Source of the DNA: Sphingomonadales bacterium
GTDB lineage: Bacteria > Pseudomonadota > Alphaproteobacteria > Sphingomonadales > Sphingomonadaceae
Reading direction: 5' to 3'
DNA: 9,402 bases
NCBI GenBank assembly: GCA_020200935.1
Contig: JAIVHR010000170.1
Span: forward strand, 1 to 9,402
The translations under genes and the position numbers were made by a program. The notes beneath the pieces are model-generated. The model was not told where the DNA came from. It saw only the letters and a program-made list of their open reading frames with translations, and did not search any database. Below, piece by piece: positions 6,701 through 9,402 of the stretch; the first letter of the stretch is position 1; each line of letters opens with the position of its first letter.

Positions 6701-8102
6701 AGGCGGTTTCGAGGCGGTCAGGATCACCGAAGGGGACGAGCCGCAAGCCGTCTTCGGCAGCTATCTCCACCGCTATGCCTATCCCGATTACTGGCGCATC
6801 CACACCGAGGATCACGGCCGGGAACTGCGCCAGTTCGTCCGCGGCGACACTTTCGACGCGGATCTTTCGGGCGAGACCCGCGCGCTCGAAGATATTCAGA
6901 ATGTCACCGAGGGCACGCCCGACGCGGTCCGCTGCCTGCAATTGCGAGGCGAATATATGTTCGTCGCGCAAGGGTCGGGCGGCTTCCAGGTCTATGACGT
7001 CGCGAGCATCGGCAACAAGGGCTTTTCCGAACGCATCGTCACCGCCCCCTTCTCGCCGCTCGGCCAGGATACGCGGGTCCGAACGGCGAATGCTACCTGC
7101 ATGGCGCTGCCGACCAACCAGAATGTCGCGCCCCAGCGCAACACGCCGGAAATGCGCGAATTGAACCGCGAACAACCCTTCCACCCGATCTACAATTACG
7201 CGGTGGTGACCGACAGCGAGGAAGGCCTGATCCTCGTCAACGTCAACACTTTCACCGACGGCGAATTCCGCAACAATTTCCTCGAGCGCGCCGCCTTTGC
7301 CGGGGGCGGCACCGCCTGGAACCCCGAAGGCGTGATCGACGGCGCGCGGCATGTCACGCTCGGCGGCCATTACGCCTATATCGCCGCCGATGCCGGGCTG
7401 GTCGTCGTCGATCTCGACGATCCGCTCCGCCCCCGCCATGTCGTCACCCTGCCGCTCGACGACCCGCGCGCCTCGGCGCTGCAATTCCGCTATCTCTGGG
7501 TAACGACGGCGAACGGCGTCGAACTGTTCGACGTCACCGAGCTCGATCAGCCGCGGCATATTCCCTGGGCCACTTTCGCGTTGAGTGACGCGCGCCGACT
7601 CTATGTCGCGCGGACCTACGCCTATGTCGCGGCGGGAGCCGACGGGCTGGTGATCCTCGACGTCACCGATCCCGAAAATCCGAGCGAGCATGTCCGCTAT
7701 GCCCGCGAGGGCGAGACGCCGGATACGCAGGATGTCGTGGTCGGCACCACCAACGCCTCGCTCTTCGCCTATGTCGCCGACGGGCGGAACGGGATGAAGG
7801 TGCTGCAGCTGACGAGCCCCGACAGCCAACCCAATTTCTACGGCTTCTCGCCAGCCCCGGTGCCCCAGCTCATTGCCTGGACGCGCACCAGCTCGCGCGC
7901 GCTGGCGATGTCGAAGGGGCTCGATCGCGACAGGGCTGTCGACGAGACCGGCGGCCAGATTGCCGTCTTCGGCCGGTTCGGCTCGCGCCCCTTCACCCGC
8001 AGCGAGATGGAGCGGCTGTTCCTCAATTCGCGCCGCATGCCTTATCGCGTAAGCGACGAAGTCGAGATGGACTTCTGGGTCGAGGGGATTGCCGGACGGT
8101 GA
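3738..8102 (+). CDS. Secreted decahaem c-type cytochrome with C-terminal LVIVD beta-propeller region
   Basis: 1454 residues. A hydrophobic export segment (about 66-91, 'ISRIALILAALIVLAALLLS') ends near 'LTAA|EGE', with no lipobox cysteine. Ten CXXCH sites start at C127, C149, C228, C403, C535, C687, C714, C833, C844 and C950, so ten covalent haems are expected, attached in the periplasm. Sites 1-2, 6-7 and 8-9 form close pairs, as in closely packed haem wires; histidines such as 'SWHHP' and 'VHMMDIHAEVG' are possible distal ligands. From about 1070 to 1370 there are repeated blades of LVIVD type ('YAYIAADAGLVVVDLDDP', 'YAYVAAGADGLVILDVTDP', 'FAYVADGRNGMKVLQL'). I infer a beta-propeller used for binding a partner or surface. 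C1066 and C1121 could form a disulfide. ATG 3738 is the only usual in-frame start clear of the palindrome. It gives a 65-residue leader because a palindrome is translated as residues 11-52. Likely role: electron transfer with the co-encoded barrel protein. Alternatives are a periplasmic multihaem oxidoreductase or a surface cytochrome. Confidence 0.93.
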   Translation: MSNWRHIIRKALPLDGGGLGGGDLSACRDDRKGSAGGEVTPPLTPPHQGEGDHLASTRYLRPQEHISRIALILAALIVLAALLLSRPLTAAEGEQAVPRDYAAAGVLAEPAPRTQSTEEAEAKSAGCMSCHTTTDQLSMHATPAVILGCTDCHGGNPDVALQNRDLDPDDPAYLAVQNRAHVLPRYPESWHHPASANPRRSYSLLNRESPEYIRFVNPSDYRVVRESCGACHIEIIEASERSLMSTAAMFWAGAAYNNGILPFKTPLFGEAYTDTGEPARLLAPGDPPGEVTEEQRRRGALPELYPLPSWHTVPPGDIFRVFERGGRNIGTQFPEIGIPNIGGNIQRLEEPGRPDLRQSNRGPGTGLRVSIPILNIHKTRLNDPFTWFMGTNDQPGDYRHSGCATCHVVYANDREPRHSLTWAQFGRDGQTATTDPTINRLREGQHRLGAHETEEVDVSMPAGQCGAAFDMVADRLSEQGLRAYEDGEAHGAESDAHGAEVGEDGDSSGAVPFELRERGHPVRHAFTKAIPTSQCMSCHMHQPNMFMNSYLGYTMWDYESDAPLMWPREQIYRTAEQVFAILDRNPEMAAVRGCWGDVDFLRNVNDLINPQARDTQFADYHGHGWNFRAIFRRDREGNLLDAEGNVLDPDDPELYRREGEGQFVEPGTNPGRGVHMMDIHAEVGMQCADCHFAQDSHGSGLIYAEVASAVEIGCKDCHGTADDYPTLLTSGPAAPPAGNNLLLLRNQDGRRRFEWMRDFSGRRILVQRSIVDPDLEWEVPLVRDTVDRSHPDFNARSARAKLMGRQGAETGVFEFGPGIPASDRAHDDEEIACFTCHLSWTTSCGGCHLPIEANALTSSHRYEGIQTRNFASYNPQVARDQMFQLGRHQDTKGNIIAPVRSSSALVLSSTNINRERIYVQQPPIASSGFSSQAFAPHFPHTVRTTETKTCTDCHLSEANDNNAIMAQLLLHGTNFVNFVGLHAWVGEQGGFEAVRITEGDEPQAVFGSYLHRYAYPDYWRIHTEDHGRELRQFVRGDTFDADLSGETRALEDIQNVTEGTPDAVRCLQLRGEYMFVAQGSGGFQVYDVASIGNKGFSERIVTAPFSPLGQDTRVRTANATCMALPTNQNVAPQRNTPEMRELNREQPFHPIYNYAVVTDSEEGLILVNVNTFTDGEFRNNFLERAAFAGGGTAWNPEGVIDGARHVTLGGHYAYIAADAGLVVVDLDDPLRPRHVVTLPLDDPRASALQFRYLWVTTANGVELFDVTELDQPRHIPWATFALSDARRLYVARTYAYVAAGADGLVILDVTDPENPSEHVRYAREGETPDTQDVVVGTTNASLFAYVADGRNGMKVLQLTSPDSQPNFYGFSPAPVPQLIAWTRTSSRALAMSKGLDRDRAVDETGGQIAVFGRFGSRPFTRSEMERLFLNSRRMPYRVSDEVEMDFWVEGIAGR
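3769..3891. repeat. Large imperfect palindrome inside the 5' end of the decahaem gene
   Basis: Arms 3769-3812 and 3846-3891 surround a 33-base centre. The left arm carries 'CCCTTGATGGGGGAGGG' and 'GGGGGTGACCTCTCC'. The right arm carries their reverse complements, 'GGAGAGGTCACCCCACCCC' and 'CCTCCCCATCAAGGGGAGGG', with a few mismatches. Elements of this type are familiar to me between genes in alphaproteobacteria. Here it is translated as a Gly/Pro-rich stretch (residues 11-52) ahead of the hydrophobic export segment. It could form a strong stem of about 44 base pairs in the mRNA just after the coupled start codon. Confidence 0.85.
5199..5240 (+). repeat. Two tandem 21-base units in the decahaem gene
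   Basis: Units 5199-5219 and 5220-5240 are identical at 17 of 21 positions and encode EAHGAES and DAHGAEV (residues 488-501). They sit in an acidic, low-complexity stretch (about 484-512) between haem sites 4 and 5, so this is probably a flexible surface loop. The stretch looks like an insertion relative to the surrounding, more ordered cytochrome sequence. Confidence 0.6.
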
Positions 8103-8108
8103 GCCAAA

Positions 8109-8129
8109 CCTTCTCCCAGGGGGAGAAGG
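8109..8129. repeat. Hairpin 9+3+9 just downstream of the decahaem gene
   Basis: CCTTCTCCC and GGGAGAAGG form a perfect 9-base-pair stem with an AGG loop, six bases after the decahaem stop codon. No T-run follows, so it is not a classic intrinsic terminator. It may still stabilise the transcript end or assist termination. It has the same layout as the hairpin at 8266-8286. Confidence 0.7.
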
Positions 8130-8148
8130 ATACGGAGCCTTATTGAGT

Positions 8149-8168
8149 CCCGAGCTTGTCGAGGGGCG
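8149..8168. repeat. Solo REP-like half element
   Basis: 'CCCGAGCTTGTCGAGGGGCG' matches 17 of 20 bases of the left-arm core of the repeat found within the barrel-protein gene (1798-1817). Only one arm is evident here, so it looks like an isolated or decayed copy. Confidence 0.6.
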
Positions 8169-8186
8169 AAATTAGGCGGAGTTGAA

Positions 8187-8224
8187 TGAGGGGTTCTACC
8201 CTAACGAGATGTAGCAACCCCTCA
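8187..8224. repeat. Hairpin in the convergent intergenic region
   Basis: TGAGGGGTT (8187-8195) pairs perfectly with AACCCCTCA (8216-8224). Directly inside, CTAC and GTAG can extend the stem. A second, imperfect hairpin follows (8232-8241 with 8251-8260, AACTCTAAGC against GCTAAGAGTT). Neither is followed by a T-run on either strand. They may act as a bidirectional transcript-end structure between converging genes, but repeat-derived sequence explains them equally well. Confidence 0.6.
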
Positions 8225-8265
8225 CCCAGCCAACTCTAAGCTCGTTCCTCGCTAAGAGTTCACAG

Positions 8266-8286
8266 CCCTCTCCCCTTGGGAGAGGG
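8266..8286. repeat. Hairpin 9+3+9 just downstream of the metallophosphoesterase gene
   Basis: CCCTCTCCC and GGGAGAGGG form a perfect 9-base-pair stem around CTT, ending seven bases beyond the minus-strand stop codon. It mirrors the hairpin at 8109-8129 in size, composition and distance from the neighbouring stop. The two are probably copies of one element bordering the gap on both sides. No T-run is present. Confidence 0.7.
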
Positions 8287-8293
8287 ATCAATC

Positions 8294-9154
8294 CTACGCC
8301 TCGCCTTCCCGCTCCGCCTTCAGAAAGCGGATCAGCGGCTGCATGGTCTGGTCGAAACGGGCAAGCTCGACATGGTCGTCGGCATCGTCCCAATGCGTCA
8401 CCAGCTGGCGGCCATTCCAGTAATGCAGCGCGAAGGCCGGCGCATCGGCGATTATCATCGGCCGCTTGTCGGGTTTCTCCGGATCGATCTCGCGCAGATC
8501 GAGCGCCACCTGCGGTGCGGTCGACGGGCAGACCGAGAGCTGGAAGCCGTTCCAGACGGTCATGATCGGCCGGTGGATATGGCCGGCGATCATGCCGACG
8601 ACGTTGGGGGCGCCTTGCATCGCCTCGCCCAGCCGTGCGATCCAGCCGGCCTCGGGGTCGGCGGTCATCCAGTCTATGCCGGTCTCGATCGGCGGATGAT
8701 GCAGCACGATCACGGTCGGCTTTTCGGTCTCCTCGGCCAATCGCGCCTTGAACCAGTCGGCCCGCGTCTCGCAAAAAGCGCCGCCATGGCGGCCCGGCTC
8801 GAGCGTATCGAGAACGATCAAACGCAGCGGCTGCTCCGCCGCGTCGACGACATACTGGACGAAGCCGTCATGGGTAGGAATCTCGGGAAAATGCGCGGCG
8901 AAGCTGTCGCGATTGTCGTGGTTTCCCATGCAGGGCCAGACCGGATAATCGCAGGCGCCGAGCGCCGTCTTGAGCCGGCGATAGGAATCGACGTCGCCCT
9001 TGTCGGTCAGATCCCCGGTGGCGAGCAGCAGATCGGGCTGCGGCTCGAGGTCGCAGATGCGTTTGAGCGTCTGATCGAGCCGCTTGCGGTTGAATTCGCT
9101 CGGGTTCCCGGGATCGAAGCCGAGATGAATGTCGGTGATCTGCGCGATCAGCAT
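8294..9154 (-). CDS. CpdA-like calcineurin-type metallophosphoesterase (cyclic-nucleotide or related phosphodiesterase)
   Basis: 286 residues, a normal length for class III (CpdA-type) phosphodiesterases, cytoplasmic with no signal peptide. All dinuclear metal-site motifs of the calcineurin-like fold are in order: D8-x-H10 ('TDIHLG'), 'GDLTD' with D48, 'GNHDNR' with N78 and H79, 'LHHPP' with H152, and 'GHIHRP' with H192 and H194. Family members hydrolyse 3',5'-cAMP or other phosphodiesters; the substrate here cannot be read from sequence. The start at 9154 puts the first metal motif at residue 8, as is usual, and has GAGAGA six bases upstream. A longer in-frame extension to 9367 exists but would overlap the upstream cytochrome gene in a different frame. 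It lies 35 bases downstream of that cytochrome gene and is probably co-transcribed with it. A link between cyclic-nucleotide turnover and the cytochromes is possible but unproven. Confidence 0.9.
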   Translation of the reverse strand: MLIAQITDIHLGFDPGNPSEFNRKRLDQTLKRICDLEPQPDLLLATGDLTDKGDVDSYRRLKTALGACDYPVWPCMGNHDNRDSFAAHFPEIPTHDGFVQYVVDAAEQPLRLIVLDTLEPGRHGGAFCETRADWFKARLAEETEKPTVIVLHHPPIETGIDWMTADPEAGWIARLGEAMQGAPNVVGMIAGHIHRPIMTVWNGFQLSVCPSTAPQVALDLREIDPEKPDKRPMIIADAPAFALHYWNGRQLVTHWDDADDHVELARFDQTMQPLIRFLKAEREGEA

Positions 9155-9189
9155 GGCTTGTCTCTCATCGCGGCCCCTCGCTTTCCGGT

Positions 9190-9402
9190 CTATCTGTCCG
9201 CCGGATTGATGGTCAGCCCGCCATAATCGCGGGTGGTTTGCGGCCGTGCGCCGCGCCGATTCCGGGCGCGCACAAGGTATGGTGCCCCATCGCCCTGATG
9301 ATAGCTGTGACATAAAGCACAGCTCGAGGCGACACGCTCGCCGCCGCCATTTTCGCCGGCATGGCATTCGCGGCAGGTGGCGATGCCGGGCAGCAGCAGG
9401 TC
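9190..9402 (-). CDS. C-terminal end of a second c-type (probably multihaem) cytochrome, partial
   Basis: Reading the minus strand inwards from the window edge gives 70 codons followed by TAG (9192-9190), with no start codon before the edge. The peptide begins 'DLLLPGIATCRECHAGENGG' and continues with 'SCALCHSYHQGD'. It thus has two CXXCH haem c sites only 18 residues apart, the spacing of a multihaem protein. A basic tail ('RARNRRGARPQTTRDYGGL') ends the protein. The overlapping longer frame that joins the phosphodiesterase is less likely, because it would abolish both haem motifs. It lies upstream of the phosphodiesterase in the same direction and converges on the decahaem operon, so the window holds at least twelve haem sites in two opposed transcription units. 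The total haem number, the export signal and the family cannot be determined from this fragment. Confidence 0.85.
   Translation of the reverse strand, partial: DLLLPGIATCRECHAGENGGGERVASSCALCHSYHQGDGAPYLVRARNRRGARPQTTRDYGGLTINPADR

Noticed and set aside
6513..7829. Minus-strand open frame of 438 codons opposite the propeller region
   Set aside because: It is antisense to clear LVIVD repeats, with no recognisable domain and no ribosome-binding context.
8276..9226. Plus-strand open frame opposite the metallophosphoesterase
   Set aside because: The opposite strand carries every metal-binding motif of a known family; this frame has none.
9155..9367. N-terminal extension of the phosphodiesterase to 9367
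   Set aside because: The extension is Arg-rich and unlike the family. It overlaps the two-haem cytochrome end in another frame, and the start at 9154 has better context.

Overview
The window is GC-rich, densely packed bacterial DNA with alphaproteobacterial, probably sphingomonad, character. That placement is an inference. It rests on GC-rich third positions, coding style, and palindromic repeats whose cores ('CTGAGCTTRTCGAAGGG' and 'CTCCCCTTGATGGGGAGGG' types) I associate with Sphingomonadales and related groups. No rRNA, tRNA, CRISPR array or transposase is visible.

The plus strand (2-8102) reads as one compact operon-like block. It opens with a GlcG/HbpS-type (DUF336) haem-binding protein built of two similar halves. 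The gene runs in from upstream and is broken: the first frame stops at 1102, and the second half continues in another frame to 1716, apparently with an internal deletion. Three bases later starts a cysteine-free, probable outer-membrane beta-barrel protein (1720-3738). Its stop overlaps by one base (TGATG) the start of a 1454-residue secreted protein (3738-8102) with ten CXXCH haem c sites followed by a beta-propeller-like LVIVD repeat region.

The minus strand carries a second, converging pair. The last 70 codons of another c-type cytochrome with two CXXCH sites lie at 9402-9190. This piece has no start codon inside the window, so a start-to-stop ORF search misses it. After a 35-base gap comes a complete CpdA-like metallophosphoesterase (9154-8294). 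The 191-base gap between the converging blocks (8103-8293) is almost entirely hairpins and repeat fragments.

Taken together, the window looks like a multihaem-cytochrome locus: outer-membrane barrel, decahaem cytochrome with a propeller domain, haem-binding protein, and a second cytochrome. The organisation resembles porin-cytochrome conduits that carry electrons across the outer membrane. The proteins are not visibly MtrB, MtrA or PioAB, so the electron-transfer role is inference. The other notable feature is that repeats have entered the coding regions. A REP-type inverted repeat is translated just after the barrel protein's signal peptide, and a second, larger palindrome is translated inside the N-terminus of the decahaem protein. 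The start of the barrel gene also looks one G short of a much better signal peptide.
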